64,000 bases of DNA, taken from Woeseiaceae bacterium. GTDB lineage: Bacteria; Pseudomonadota; Gammaproteobacteria; Steroidobacterales; Woeseiaceae. The position numbers and the translations under genes were made by a program. Location of the stretch: assembly GCA_030065915.1 (NCBI GenBank), contig JASJCQ010000016.1:1-64000 (forward strand), given 5' to 3'. Each line of letters opens with the position of its first letter. Position 1 is the stretch's first letter. Below are positions 1 through 7,866 of this stretch, in pieces. The notes under the pieces were generated by a model. The model made no database searches and was not told where the DNA came from. It was given only the letters and a program-made list of their open reading frames with translations.

Positions 1-5
1 ATTTT

Positions 6-82
6 TGGCGCGCCCGGAAGGATTCGAACCTCCGACCGCCTGGTTCGTAGCCAGGTACTCTATCCAGCTGAGCTACGGGCGC
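6..82 (-). tRNA. tRNA-Arg (anticodon ACG)
   Basis: Reading the minus strand gives a 77-nt cloverleaf starting GCGCCCGTAGCTCAG and ending in an encoded CCA. The acceptor stem GCGCCCG pairs with CGGGCGC, the T-arm contains GGTTCGAATCC, and the anticodon loop CTACGAA reads ACG, which decodes CGN arginine codons after A34 deamination. In many gammaproteobacteria tRNA-Arg(ACG) sits directly beside csrA and tRNA-Ser(GCT). Here it is about 3.7 kb away from tRNA-Ser. Confidence 0.96.
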
Positions 83-133
83 TTTGTCTGTAGCGGCACG
101 GGCGAGATTGGCCCTGCCTGAATAGGGTCGCAC

Positions 134-162
134 ATCTTACTGATCGCGGGGCGGGAGGACAA
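134..162 (-). promoter_or_regulatory. candidate sigma-70 promoter for tRNA-Arg
   Basis: On the minus strand TTGTCC and TAAGAT are separated by 17 nt and lie about 50 nt upstream of the mature tRNA-Arg. The spacing is ideal and the hexamers are moderate matches. A GC-rich stretch follows the -10, as is common for stringently controlled stable-RNA promoters. This is inference from the motif only. Confidence 0.35.
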
Positions 163-274
163 GGTGGAATCGGCCGGTTTTGTGATTTTATTTTCAGGCG
201 GCGATTTCCGGAAATCGCTTCAAAAGCAGTAGCTTCCGGCCCATACTAGCCGCTTCTGTCGCCGTACCGGCTTA

Positions 275-1333
275 TTGATGACCCTGATTCCCGGATTCTT
301 ACTGGCCCTTGGGCTCGCCCTGGCGGGTCAGTTCCTGTCCGAACTCGTTGGCGAGGACATGATGGGCATGCCAAAAAGCCCGGTTTCGCCGATCATGATG
401 GCGATCCTGCTCGGCATCCTGGTGCGAAATCTGCTGCCTGTCCCTGCCCTGTTAGAGCCAGGAATCCGTTTTGGTCTGGTGCATGTCCTCAGGCTCGGCA
501 TTGTCCTCCTCGGTATTCGCTTGAGTCTCGGTGAGGTCGGCGAGATCGGTCTGAAGAGCCTGCCGGTCATCATCGGCGCCGTCGCTGCCGCCCTGGTCAT
601 CGTCGCCTACCTGGCGAAGCGCCTGGGCATGAGCGGCAAGCTGGGGACTCTGATCGCCGTGGGCACCAGCATCTGCGGCGCAACGGCGATTGTGGCAACG
701 GCGCCGACGATCGCCGCGAAAGACAACGAGGTCAGCTACGCGGTCGCTTGTGTCACGTTGTTCGGCGTCGTCGCTATGCTCGTCTATCCGTTCGCCGGTC
801 ACTACATCTTCGGCGGAGACACATTTGCAGCCGGGCTCTTCCTGGGCACGTCGGTGCACGAGACAGCGCAGGTTGCGGGAGCCGGACTGGTCTATCAGCA
901 GTACTACGGTGAGCCTGCCGCGCTCGACGTGGCCACGGTGACGAAGCTGGTACGTAACCTGGGCATGATCATCGTCATCCCATTGATGTGTGTCCTGTAC
1001 CACCGGAATCACTCGGACGGCGAGGAACACCCGAGCTGGTACTCGATGATCCCGCTGTTCATCGTAGGTTTCGCCTGCATGAGTCTGCTTCGCACCATCG
1101 GGGATATGGGCGACAGGCCTTTCGGTTTGTTATCGGAAGATCAGTGGCAGTGGTTGGTCGGTCAGACGAAGTCGGCAGCCGAGCTGTTGCTCGCGATCGC
1201 GATGGCGTCTGTGGGCCTCGGAACGAAGCTGAAAGATCTCGTCGCAATTGGCTTGAAACCACTGGGCGTGGGGCTGTTCTCAGCACTTCTCGTCGGTGCT
1301 GTCAGCATCGGGCTGATCAGCCTGTTCTATTGA
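275..1333 (+). CDS. YeiH-family putative sulfate exporter (UPF0324)
   Basis: Predicted inner-membrane protein of about 351 aa with roughly ten hydrophobic segments, which is the size and profile of the YeiH/UPF0324 family (Cons_hypoth698). Family-typical stretches are the small-residue motif GTSICGATAIVA (about residues 130-141) and the LGTSVHETAQVAGAG segment (about 190-204). Members are annotated as putative sulfate exporters, though direct transport evidence is thin. The ORF opens with TTG immediately followed by ATG at 278, and the ATG is the likelier start. It is a single gene with no operon partner, and is the first of three genes lying between tRNA-Arg and tRNA-Ser. The long minus-strand ORF opposite (452-1030) is a shadow. 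Confidence 0.85.
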   Translation: MMTLIPGFLLALGLALAGQFLSELVGEDMMGMPKSPVSPIMMAILLGILVRNLLPVPALLEPGIRFGLVHVLRLGIVLLGIRLSLGEVGEIGLKSLPVIIGAVAAALVIVAYLAKRLGMSGKLGTLIAVGTSICGATAIVATAPTIAAKDNEVSYAVACVTLFGVVAMLVYPFAGHYIFGGDTFAAGLFLGTSVHETAQVAGAGLVYQQYYGEPAALDVATVTKLVRNLGMIIVIPLMCVLYHRNHSDGEEHPSWYSMIPLFIVGFACMSLLRTIGDMGDRPFGLLSEDQWQWLVGQTKSAAELLLAIAMASVGLGTKLKDLVAIGLKPLGVGLFSALLVGAVSIGLISLFY

Positions 1334-1573
1334 TCGATCGTCGAAAACCGGTAGCCGAGATCCAAAGGCCAACGGCGTAGTCGTGATCAACACGCACGCC
1401 GGGCGCTCTATTCATTGATCCAGCCGTTTGACCTCCACTTCGGATATACGCCCTATCGATGGTTTTTCAACGCTCTACGTAGTCTCAAGCGTTACGAATG
1501 CTACGTACATTCACGGGCTGCCGCCGGCGCGACAATAGGACGAATCCTGTCAACAACATCAGGAGGAGCAGTC

Positions 1574-2200
1574 ATGAAACTGAAGAAACTTTCGCTGTCA
1601 GTAGTACTTCTGCTCACGGCGGGACTGGTAAGCGCGCAGGAGTTCTATGCCGGCGCCGGCCTGGGCATCGTACACGTCAAAGACTCGGACAGCTTTGTCG
1701 AACAAGGCACGAGCGTCGAAATTAAGATCCAGGACAAGACGTTCGGCGGACGCATCTTCGGCGGCGTTGAATTCACCGAGAACTTCGCCGCGGAAATCGC
1801 ATATATCGAGAGCGGAACCGCCAAAGACGACGCACGCATCTTTATCGACGGCGAGGAGTTCGCCACAACCCCGATTGAGACTGAACTTTCGGCCACCATG
1901 GTGTCACTGATTGGGATGGTTCCACTGAATGACGATGTTCGTCTGTTTGCGAAGGCCGGTTACTATGACGGTGAACAGAAAGCATCGACGCCGGGTGGTT
2001 TGACGCTTCCTGGCGATGTCGTTCTCTCGACACCGGGTGCAACGGTCAAAGAAGACTCCGACGGCGCTACATTCGGTCTCGGCGCTCGCGCGCAAGTGAC
2101 TGAAAGCTTCACCGTACGCGTCGACTACGACTGGTTCGACACGGACATCGATACGGTTCAATCGTTCGGACTCAGCCTGCAGTTCGGTTTCGGCAACTGA
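1574..2200 (+). CDS. small outer-membrane beta-barrel protein (OmpA-like/OmpW-like porin superfamily)
   Basis: The start at 1574 is chosen because a strong AGGAGGAG Shine-Dalgarno lies 5-6 nt upstream and translation then opens with a clean signal peptide (MKLKKLSLSVVLLLTAGLVSAQ). The longer ORF from 1415 has no such support. The mature protein of about 186 aa starts EFYAGAGLGIVHVKD and continues with alternating short beta-strand patterns, ending in the typical last strands (VRVDYDWFDTD, FGLSLQFGFGN). This matches the eight-stranded outer-membrane beta-barrel domain fold (PF13505-like). No periplasmic OmpA C-terminal domain is present. The exact role (porin, adhesin, structural) cannot be read from sequence. 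Confidence 0.78.
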   Translation: MKLKKLSLSVVLLLTAGLVSAQEFYAGAGLGIVHVKDSDSFVEQGTSVEIKIQDKTFGGRIFGGVEFTENFAAEIAYIESGTAKDDARIFIDGEEFATTPIETELSATMVSLIGMVPLNDDVRLFAKAGYYDGEQKASTPGGLTLPGDVVLSTPGATVKEDSDGATFGLGARAQVTESFTVRVDYDWFDTDIDTVQSFGLSLQFGFGN

Positions 2201-2225
2201 GCCTGAAGGACTCTGCTCGAACGCG

Positions 2226-2249
2226 GCGCACCTTGCTTGCAAGGTGCGC
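2226..2249 (+). terminator. strong hairpin downstream of the beta-barrel gene
   Basis: GCGCACCTTG and CAAGGTGCGC form a 10-bp perfect stem with a CTTG loop 25 nt after the stop codon. There is no uridine tract, so it may be a Rho-independent-like attenuator or an mRNA 3'-end stabiliser rather than a classic intrinsic terminator. Confidence 0.45.
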
Positions 2250-2313
2250 TAGCGGTCTTCGTGTAAGCACTCGCGTGCTAGACTTTTCGAGTGACCTGAT
2301 GGAGACCCGAACC

Positions 2314-3348
2314 ATGCGCCCGTTCGCGTGCGTTGCGATGCTGATGATTGCAGGCCCGGTTTTTGGGCAGCACGATCCCCTGTTTCAGTCCGACGAGCCG
2401 ATCAAGGTCACGATCAAGGGTCCGTTCGAGCGACTGATGGAGGACCGTTCTTTCGAAGAAGAACAAGGCACGTTTACCTACATCGACGGCGACGGCGATC
2501 CGCATGAACTCAGTGTGAAGCTCCAGATTCGAGGTAAGTTCCGGAGAAACCCTGCCGTTTGTGAGTTCGCTCCGCTTCGCCTGGAGTTCAAGAAGTCGGA
2601 GGTGAAGAACACGCTGTTCGACAAGCAGGACAAGCTGAAACTGGTAACGCATTGTGACACTCGATCAAAGCGACATACGCAGAGCCTGTTACGTGAGTAC
2701 CTGGCTTACAGAGTGCTCAACATGCTCACGGACAAGAGCTTCCGCGTACGTCTTCTCGAGATCACCTATGAAGAGAGTGACAGGAAGCGCAGGCCCATTA
2801 CCGAATACGCGTTCCTGATCGAACACAAGAACAGACTCGGGAAACGTATCGACGCGAAGCCGGTTGACGGTGTCGACCGCATCAAGGTCCGGAATCTGCA
2901 CGGCGATTACATGAACCTGACGTCGATCTTTCAGTACTTCCTGGCGAATCTCGACTTCTCAGCGATCGCATCCGCCGAAGAAGGTTCTTGCTGTCACAAC
3001 CAGACATTGTTTGGAGAGGGTCAAGAGCTCTACTACTCGATTCCCTACGATTTCGACATGTCGGGGTTTGTACGGGCATCGTATGCGAAGCCCAATCCGA
3101 GATTTGGCGTGAAGAGCATAACCGCCCGGGTCTATCGGGGGCGCTGCGTTAATAACGAACACGTGGCGGAGACGGTGGCGCTGTTTCAGGCCAACCGTGA
3201 GAACATCGACACGCTGCTCGGTTCGTTTCCGTTACTGTCGAGGTTGAGCCAACATCAATTGCAGAAGTTGATACGAGATTTTTACAAGATCATTGATAAC
3301 CCGGAACTGCTGGAGAAGCGGATTACTGGGAAGTGTTTGAAGCCTTAG
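2314..3348 (+). CDS. secreted protein of unknown function, distantly CotH-like
   Basis: The ORF runs from 2233, but the start at 2314 is preferred: a GGAGA box sits 8 nt upstream and the protein then begins with a signal peptide (MRPFACVAMLMIAGPVFGQ). The mature part of about 325 aa has the segments LKLVTHC (around 115), LLREYLAYRVLNMLTDKSFRV (around 130-150) and IPYDFDMSGFV (around 250). Their order, an arginine-rich strand, then a helix that starts with a leucine/arginine pair, then a D-x-D motif near the C-terminal third, recalls spore-coat CotH-type atypical kinases. That is my inference, not a firm family match. Two adjacent cysteines (SCC) and a later GRC could form disulfides. It stands alone between the barrel gene and the tRNA-Ser repeat field. 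Confidence 0.6.
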   Translation: MRPFACVAMLMIAGPVFGQHDPLFQSDEPIKVTIKGPFERLMEDRSFEEEQGTFTYIDGDGDPHELSVKLQIRGKFRRNPAVCEFAPLRLEFKKSEVKNTLFDKQDKLKLVTHCDTRSKRHTQSLLREYLAYRVLNMLTDKSFRVRLLEITYEESDRKRRPITEYAFLIEHKNRLGKRIDAKPVDGVDRIKVRNLHGDYMNLTSIFQYFLANLDFSAIASAEEGSCCHNQTLFGEGQELYYSIPYDFDMSGFVRASYAKPNPRFGVKSITARVYRGRCVNNEHVAETVALFQANRENIDTLLGSFPLLSRLSQHQLQKLIRDFYKIIDNPELLEKRITGKCLKP

Positions 3349-3376
3349 TTGGAGGGTGAGGGGTTTGCGTTAGTTG

Positions 3377-3690
3377 TTGCGGATTGATCTTTAGTCACTC
3401 ATCTGAGGGGAGCGATGGACTCGAATCGCCTTTGGGCGATTCTCGGGGTTACGTCCCGCCGGGCAAGCCGGCGTCTAAAACGCTGGCGCGTTTTGTTGAA
3501 CCCAGTCCGCCCTCGGTGCTAACAGCACCAATTCGGCTCCTTGCGGATTGATCTTCAGTGATTAACCCGACAGTCGGGATTGATTCGAATCGGCTTTGGC
3601 CGATTCTCACCCCTGCGGGGCGCCGGGCAAGCCGGCGTCTAAAACGCTTTCGCGTTTTATCGAACCGGAGGGTTCGCCTCTCCAGCTCTC
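3377..3690. repeat. two imperfect tandem copies of a ~164-bp hairpin-rich repeat downstream of tRNA-Ser
   Basis: Both copies open with TTGCGGATTGATCTT (at 3377 and 3541). Each contains a GATTCGAAT- or CTCGAATCG-like T-arm word, a mirrored CGATTC, the hairpin CGCCGGGCAAGCCGGCG and an AAAACGC..GCGTTTT hairpin. The copies differ at many positions, so they are older than the upstream pair. They lie beyond the tRNA terminator in the tRNA reading direction. The whole 3349-3700 stretch holds no plausible gene. Confidence 0.7.
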
Positions 3691-3702
3691 TTCGTCAGAA
3701 AC

Positions 3703-3732
3703 AAAAAAGGCCCCTCTCGAGGGGCCTTTTTT
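3703..3732 (-). terminator. intrinsic terminator of tRNA-Ser
   Basis: AAAAAAGGCCCCTC and GAGGGGCCTTTTTT are a near-perfect bidirectional intrinsic terminator starting 6 nt after the encoded CCA end of tRNA-Ser on the minus strand. The symmetry extends further outward (CAGAAAC/GTTTCTG), giving a palindrome that covers 3696-3739 and touches the CCA end. Confidence 0.88.
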
Positions 3733-3737
3733 GTTTC

Positions 3738-3828
3738 TGGCGGAGAGAGAGGGATTCGAACCCTCGATACGCTATTAACGTATACTCCCTTAGCAGGGGA
3801 GCGCTTTCGACCACTCAGCCATCTCTCC
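3738..3828 (-). tRNA. tRNA-Ser (anticodon GCT)
   Basis: Minus-strand 91-nt class II tRNA with a long variable arm. The acceptor GGAGAGA pairs with TCTCTCC, the D-arm is GGCTGAGTGGTCGAAAGC, the anticodon loop CTGCTAA reads GCT, the variable arm is TATACGTTAATAGCGTATC, the T-arm is GGGTTCGAATCCC, and CCA is encoded. It decodes AGC/AGU. It follows csrA in the conserved alaS-csrA-tRNA-Ser order. Its 5' half is duplicated twice immediately upstream (see the repeat entry). Confidence 0.97.
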
Positions 3829-3882
3829 GAATTCTGGTTTTCAATTTTCGTCAACGCTTAGCCAACTGCACCACAGGTTGCC

Positions 3883-3983
3883 GGGGAGCGCGTTGACTCG
3901 TCGCTTTGCTCCTCGCCCTTCGGCCGCCCTTCGGGCGTCTGTCGGTGCTTCGCACCTCGGATCGACCACTCAGCCATCTCTCC
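3883..3983 (-). pseudogene. truncated, hairpin-interrupted tRNA-Ser copy 2
   Basis: The first 22 nt of tRNA-Ser (3962-3983) are exact. They are followed by about 70 nt containing the hairpins GGTGCGAAGCACC and CGCCCGAAGGGCG, then GCGCTCCCC as in the intact tRNA, after which similarity ends. No anticodon loop, variable arm or T-arm follows, so it cannot be a functional tRNA. Confidence 0.7.
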
Positions 3984-4036
3984 GAATTCTGGTTTTCAAT
4001 TTTCGTCAACGCTTAGCCAACTGTGCCGCAGGTTCC

Positions 4037-4137
4037 GGGGAGCGCGTTGACTCGTCGCTTTGCTCCTCGGCCTTCGGCCGCCCTTCGGGCGTCTGTCGGT
4101 GCTTCGCACCTCGGATCGACCACTCAGCCATCTCTCC
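4037..4137 (-). pseudogene. truncated, hairpin-interrupted tRNA-Ser copy 3
   Basis: The same arrangement as copy 2: 22 exact tRNA-Ser nucleotides (4116-4137), the hairpin array with GGCCGAAGGCC and CGCCCGAAGGGCG, then the GCGCTCCCC remnant. It is the first tRNA-like segment after the candidate promoter. Confidence 0.68.
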
Positions 4138-4193
4138 GAATTCTTACTGTTTTTCACACCCACAAAAAACGGTGCGACCCAAATGGGGCGCAC

Positions 4194-4222
4194 AGTTTAC
4201 TGACCGGGATAAGAGAGGTAAA
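4194..4222 (-). promoter_or_regulatory. candidate promoter of the tRNA-Ser transcription unit
   Basis: TTTACC and TAAACT are spaced by 17 nt on the minus strand, followed by the GC-rich discriminator GTGCGCCCC expected of stable-RNA promoters. Transcription would begin near 4187 and cross both truncated tRNA copies before reaching the intact tRNA. A short GCCTGC/GCAGGC hairpin directly after the csrA stop (4223-4236) overlaps its upstream edge. Confidence 0.5.
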
Positions 4223-4236
4223 GCCTGCGTGCAGGC

Positions 4237-4440
4237 CTAATCGCCTCCAGCGGAGGCTTCCGCTGAATCTCCAGACTGTTCGCTCTGGATTCGCTCAAAT
4301 ATCTCTTCGCGGTGCACGGCAACGTCTTTTGGCGCGTTGATGCCGATGCGCACCTGATTCCCTTTCACCCCTAAAACGGTGATCGTTACATCGCTCCCGA
4401 TCATGACCGTTTCACCGGCGCGTCGCGTAAGAATCAGCAT
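4237..4440 (-). CDS. csrA: carbon storage regulator CsrA (RsmA)
   Basis: A 67-aa homodimeric RNA-binding protein that recognises GGA motifs in mRNA leaders and controls carbon flux, motility and biofilm genes post-transcriptionally. The N-terminal [15 protein letters not shown] and the core [30 protein letters not shown] are diagnostic, and the conserved Arg44-type residue is present in VHREEI. The C-terminal tail is short and acidic/serine-rich, as in other gammaproteobacteria. A GGAG box precedes the ATG. It lies between alaS and tRNA-Ser, its conserved place. Confidence 0.97.
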   Translation of the reverse strand: MLILTRRAGETVMIGSDVTITVLGVKGNQVRIGINAPKDVAVHREEIFERIQSEQSGDSAEASAGGD

Positions 4441-4663
4441 GATTTCCTGCTCCTGCTATTTCCGAGGGCCAACCGCCCCCTTTTTGTACGCGTCGTACTC
4501 CCTAAACCGTTGTAATACTAGCGATTGTTGTCGGACATGAACAGCCAATTGGGGAAATAAGTCCACAATCGGCAAACGGGAAAAGTCTCGTTCGCAACAA
4601 AAAGGACGGTGCGTCGTGATACGGGCGCGGATCGGATCCCGGCTCTGAGGTAGCCGGCAGTCG

Positions 4664-7273
4664 TCAGGATGCGAGTCGGTCGGCGACCCAGGCGGACACG
4701 GAACCCAATGCCGAGTCCAGTGACGCGACATCGGTGCCACCGGCTTGTGCGAAGTCCGGGCGCCCTCCTCCCTTGCCGCCGACCTGCTCGGCCACCGGCT
4801 TGATCAGGTCGCCGGCACGGATCTTGTCCGTATTGTTTTTCGTGACGCCAGCGGCTAGCCGGACTTTGCCGTCGTCCACGGAACCGACCACGACAACGGC
4901 GTTCTGCAGCTTATCTTTGAAGCGATCGACGGCATCGCGCAGCGTCTTGGCATCGGCGCCGTCCATGCGTGTTGCGAGCACCTTGATGCCGGAGACCTCC
5001 TCGATATCGTCAGTCGGGTCGCCAGCCTTGCCGGTCAGCAATGCCTGGCGCGCGGCAGCGAGTTCTTTCTCGAGCTCCTTGTTGCGCTTCGACAGCGCGT
5101 CGACCTTCGCAACCACCTGGTCGGGCTGGGCCTTCAGCAGTGCTGCGATGTCGGCCATCGTCTGTTGGCGAGATTCGATCCATTCGAGCGCGCCCCTGCC
5201 GGTCACCGCTTCGATGCGACGCACGCCGGAGGCTACGCCGCCTTCAGACGTGATCTTAAACACGCCAATGTCGCCGGTGCGGTCCACATGCGTGCCACCG
5301 CACAGCTCGACGGAAAAACCGCCGAAGCGCAACACACGCACTTCGTCGCCGTATTTCTCACCGAACAACGCCATGGCGCCCGACTCGATGGCGTCGTCAT
5401 AACTCATATGCCGAACGTCAGCCGCGCGATTCGCTCGAATCTCATCGTTGACGATGTCTTCGATCTCCGCGATCTGCCCCGGTGTGACAGCTTCGTAGTG
5501 TGAGAAGTCGAATCGCAGTCGATCCGGCGCGACGAGCGAACCCTTCTGCGTGACATGCTCGCCCAGCACGTTTCGCAAAGCAGCATGCATCAGGTGCGTC
5601 GCCGAGTGATTGAGCACGATGGCCTGGCGCCGGTCGGCATCGACAATAGCCTCTATTTTCTGGCCAGGGTGTAGCTCCCCCTCCTCGACCGCACCGTAGT
5701 GAACGATGGCCTTGCCGCTCTTCTGTGTGTCATCGACGCGGAAGATGCAGCCATCCTCCGCAAGAATGCCCTTGTCACCGATCTGCCCGCCGCTTTCGGC
5801 ATAGAAGGGTGTCGTCGACAGCACGACGGCGCCGTCCTCGCCCGCCTGCAGGACGTCGACCGGATCGCCATCCTTGTAGAGTTCAACGATCTTGCTGACG
5901 GCATCGGTGCCGTCATAGCCGAGGAAGTTGCTTTCGGCCTCTGACTTCAGGTTGGCATCGCCGACGGCCCCGAACTTGCTCGCCGCTTTAGCTTTCTCCT
6001 GCTGGCCGCGCATGGCCGCTTCGAAGCCGGCCTGATCGATCGTTAGCTCCCGCTCGCGCGCGACATCGGCCGTCAGATCGATCGGAAAACCGTACGTGTC
6101 GTACAACTTGAAGACGACATCGCCCGGGATTTCCCTACCCTTGAGTTCAGCAATAGCCGACTCGAGAATCTCCATGCCCTGGTCCAGCGTCTCGGCGAAG
6201 CGGCGCTCTTCCTTCTCAAGCACCTTCTCGACATGCGCCTGTGCTTTGACGAGCTCGGGGTACGCGTCACCCATCTCGGCCGCGAGCGGTGCGACGAGCT
6301 TGTGGAAAAACAGGTCGTCCTGACCGAGCTTCTTGCCGTGTCGAATGGCGCGGCGAATGATGCGACGCAGCACGTAGCCCCGGCCTTCGTTGCCGGGCAG
6401 TACGCCGTCGGTGACGAGGAACGCGCACGCACGAATATGGTCAGCGATGACATTCAGCGAACTCGATCCATCGTTGGAAACGCCGAGTGTCTTCGCCGCG
6501 GCATCGATGAGGTTCGCGAACAGGTCGATCTGGTAGTTGCTGTGCACGCTCTGCAGCACCGCGGAGATGCGCTCGAGCCCCATGCCGGTGTCGACCGACG
6601 GCTTCGGCAGATCTTTAAGCTCTCCGTCCGCGGAGCGATCGAACTGCATGAAGACCAGGTTCCAGACTTCGACGTAGCGATCACCGTCCTCGTCGGGCGA
6701 GCCCGGGGGTCCGCCTGCGACGTCAGGGCCGTGATCGTAGAAAATCTCGCTGCAGGGACCGCAGGGTCCGGTGTCACCCATCGCCCAGAAATTGTCTTTC
6801 TCTCCCATGCGCGTGAAGCGCTCGGGATCGACCTTCATTTCATTGAGCCAGATGTCGGCGGCTTCGTCATCGTCACGGAACACCGTGACCCAGAGTCTCT
6901 CCGGCGGCAGCCCGACCGTCTCGGTCAGGAACTCCCACGCGTACTGGATCGCTTCTCGCTTGAAGTAGTCGCCGAAGCTGAAGTTGCCCAGCATCTCGAA
7001 AAACGTGTGATGCCTGGCCGTGTAGCCGACGTTCTCCAGGTCGTTGTGTTTACCGCCGGCGCGGACACAGCGTTGTGACGACACGGCGCGCGAGTAGCTG
7101 CGCTTGTCATCGCCTAGAAATACGTCCTTGAACTGCACCATGCCTGCGTTCGTAAACAGCAGGGTCGGGTCGTTGCCCGGCACGAGCGGCGAGCTCGCGA
7201 CCACCTCGTGGCCGCGCTCGGCGAAGAAGTCCAGGAAGGCCTGGCGCAGCTCATTGCTCGTCATGGTTTTCAT
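4664..7273 (-). CDS. alaS: alanine--tRNA ligase
   Basis: Class II synthetase of 869 aa, which is full length. The N-terminal catalytic domain starts with [21 protein letters not shown] and contains the class II core. The editing domain carries the zinc/hydrolytic motifs HSATHLMHA (around 565) and CGGTHV (around 665), so mischarged Ser/Gly-tRNA hydrolysis should be intact. The C-Ala domain closes the protein with [12 protein letters not shown], which contacts the G3:U70 tRNA elbow. The ORF begins MKTMTSNEL, and the second Met is an alternative start. It lies 77 bp downstream of recX in the recA-recX-alaS-csrA order. Confidence 0.98.
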   Translation of the reverse strand: MKTMTSNELRQAFLDFFAERGHEVVASSPLVPGNDPTLLFTNAGMVQFKDVFLGDDKRSYSRAVSSQRCVRAGGKHNDLENVGYTARHHTFFEMLGNFSFGDYFKREAIQYAWEFLTETVGLPPERLWVTVFRDDDEAADIWLNEMKVDPERFTRMGEKDNFWAMGDTGPCGPCSEIFYDHGPDVAGGPPGSPDEDGDRYVEVWNLVFMQFDRSADGELKDLPKPSVDTGMGLERISAVLQSVHSNYQIDLFANLIDAAAKTLGVSNDGSSSLNVIADHIRACAFLVTDGVLPGNEGRGYVLRRIIRRAIRHGKKLGQDDLFFHKLVAPLAAEMGDAYPELVKAQAHVEKVLEKEERRFAETLDQGMEILESAIAELKGREIPGDVVFKLYDTYGFPIDLTADVARERELTIDQAGFEAAMRGQQEKAKAASKFGAVGDANLKSEAESNFLGYDGTDAVSKIVELYKDGDPVDVLQAGEDGAVVLSTTPFYAESGGQIGDKGILAEDGCIFRVDDTQKSGKAIVHYGAVEEGELHPGQKIEAIVDADRRQAIVLNHSATHLMHAALRNVLGEHVTQKGSLVAPDRLRFDFSHYEAVTPGQIAEIEDIVNDEIRANRAADVRHMSYDDAIESGAMALFGEKYGDEVRVLRFGGFSVELCGGTHVDRTGDIGVFKITSEGGVASGVRRIEAVTGRGALEWIESRQQTMADIAALLKAQPDQVVAKVDALSKRNKELEKELAAARQALLTGKAGDPTDDIEEVSGIKVLATRMDGADAKTLRDAVDRFKDKLQNAVVVVGSVDDGKVRLAAGVTKNNTDKIRAGDLIKPVAEQVGGKGGGRPDFAQAGGTDVASLDSALGSVSAWVADRLAS

Positions 7274-7350
7274 TCGATCGGTCTGGGGTTCACCAGCGGC
7301 TTTTCAACCGGCGTAGTGTACGGGAGATCGCGGGCCGGATTAAAGGATTG

Positions 7351-7857
7351 TCAGCGTTCGCCGACCGCCGCCATGATCTGGTCCTGCTCGAAGCCCCGGT
7401 ACTGCAGGAAGCGCATCTGGCGGGCTTTCTCCTTGAACTCGCGCGGCAGTTCGGCGCCAAACTTGCGTTCACGCGTGTGCCGCGCCAGCGCCTTCCAGTC
7501 CGCATCGAACTCGGAGACCGCGACATCGACCGTCGCTGCGGCGACGTCCCGCTCTCGGAGCTCCTGGCGGATGCGTACCGGACCCTTGCCCTGGTTGTAA
7601 CGTGACTGGACGAAGGCCTCGGCGAAGCGCGCGTCACTCTGCAGGTTATCTGACTGAAGCTTGAGGATGGCGTCGAGCGCGATACCTGACTCGAAGCCCG
7701 CTTTCTCGAGCTTGGCGAGGAGCTCGCCGCGAGCGTGTTCGCGGCGAGCCAGCAGGTCCATCGCTTTTTTACGCGCCTCGATGGGGCCGCGCCTGGGTTC
7801 GTCGGCTTTTTTTAGCTCGGCGATCTCATCGGACAGCGACTGCGTGTCCTCGATCAT
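7351..7857 (-). CDS. recX: regulatory protein RecX
   Basis: A 168-aa helical protein that binds the RecA filament and limits its extension and activity. It has three tandem RecX three-helix repeats, seen as AMDLLARREHARGELLAKLEKAG, SDARFAEAFVQSRYNQGKGPVRIRQEL and KARQMRFLQYRGFEQDQIMAAV. It starts only 9 bp after the recA stop, so the two are almost certainly co-transcribed and SOS-induced together. The first 30 or so residues are charged and poorly conserved. Confidence 0.95.
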   Translation of the reverse strand: MIEDTQSLSDEIAELKKADEPRRGPIEARKKAMDLLARREHARGELLAKLEKAGFESGIALDAILKLQSDNLQSDARFAEAFVQSRYNQGKGPVRIRQELRERDVAAATVDVAVSEFDADWKALARHTRERKFGAELPREFKEKARQMRFLQYRGFEQDQIMAAVGER

Positions 7858-7866
7858 GCGTGAGCT

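Larger units (their letters stand above)
3807..4144 (-). repeat. tandem ~155-bp direct repeat containing truncated tRNA-Ser 5' halves
   Basis: Unit 1 (3807-3961, 155 bp) and unit 2 (3962-4115, 154 bp) are nearly identical, differing at a few positions around CTGCACCACAGGTTG versus CTGTGCCGCAGGTT and one base in the hairpin array. A partial third unit covers 4116-4144. In the tRNA direction each unit consists of spacer, the first 22 nt of tRNA-Ser (GGAGAGATGGCTGAGTGGTCGA), and a hairpin array. In the upstream units the tRNA sequence is interrupted after the D-arm by about 70 nt of small hairpins, and only GCGCTCCCC of the anticodon-stem region reappears after it. Confidence 0.9.

Noticed and set aside
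3377-4144. CRISPR array
   Set aside because: The repeat units are about 155-164 bp, contain tRNA fragments and hairpins, and there are no regular short repeats with unique spacers or cas genes.
3878-4240. Plus-strand 120-aa ORF with repeated protein segments (and the overlapping 4023-4340 ORF)
   Set aside because: It is a translation of the tandem tRNA-Ser repeat units; the internal peptide repetition reflects DNA repeats, and similar spurious proteins arise wherever such repeats are translated.
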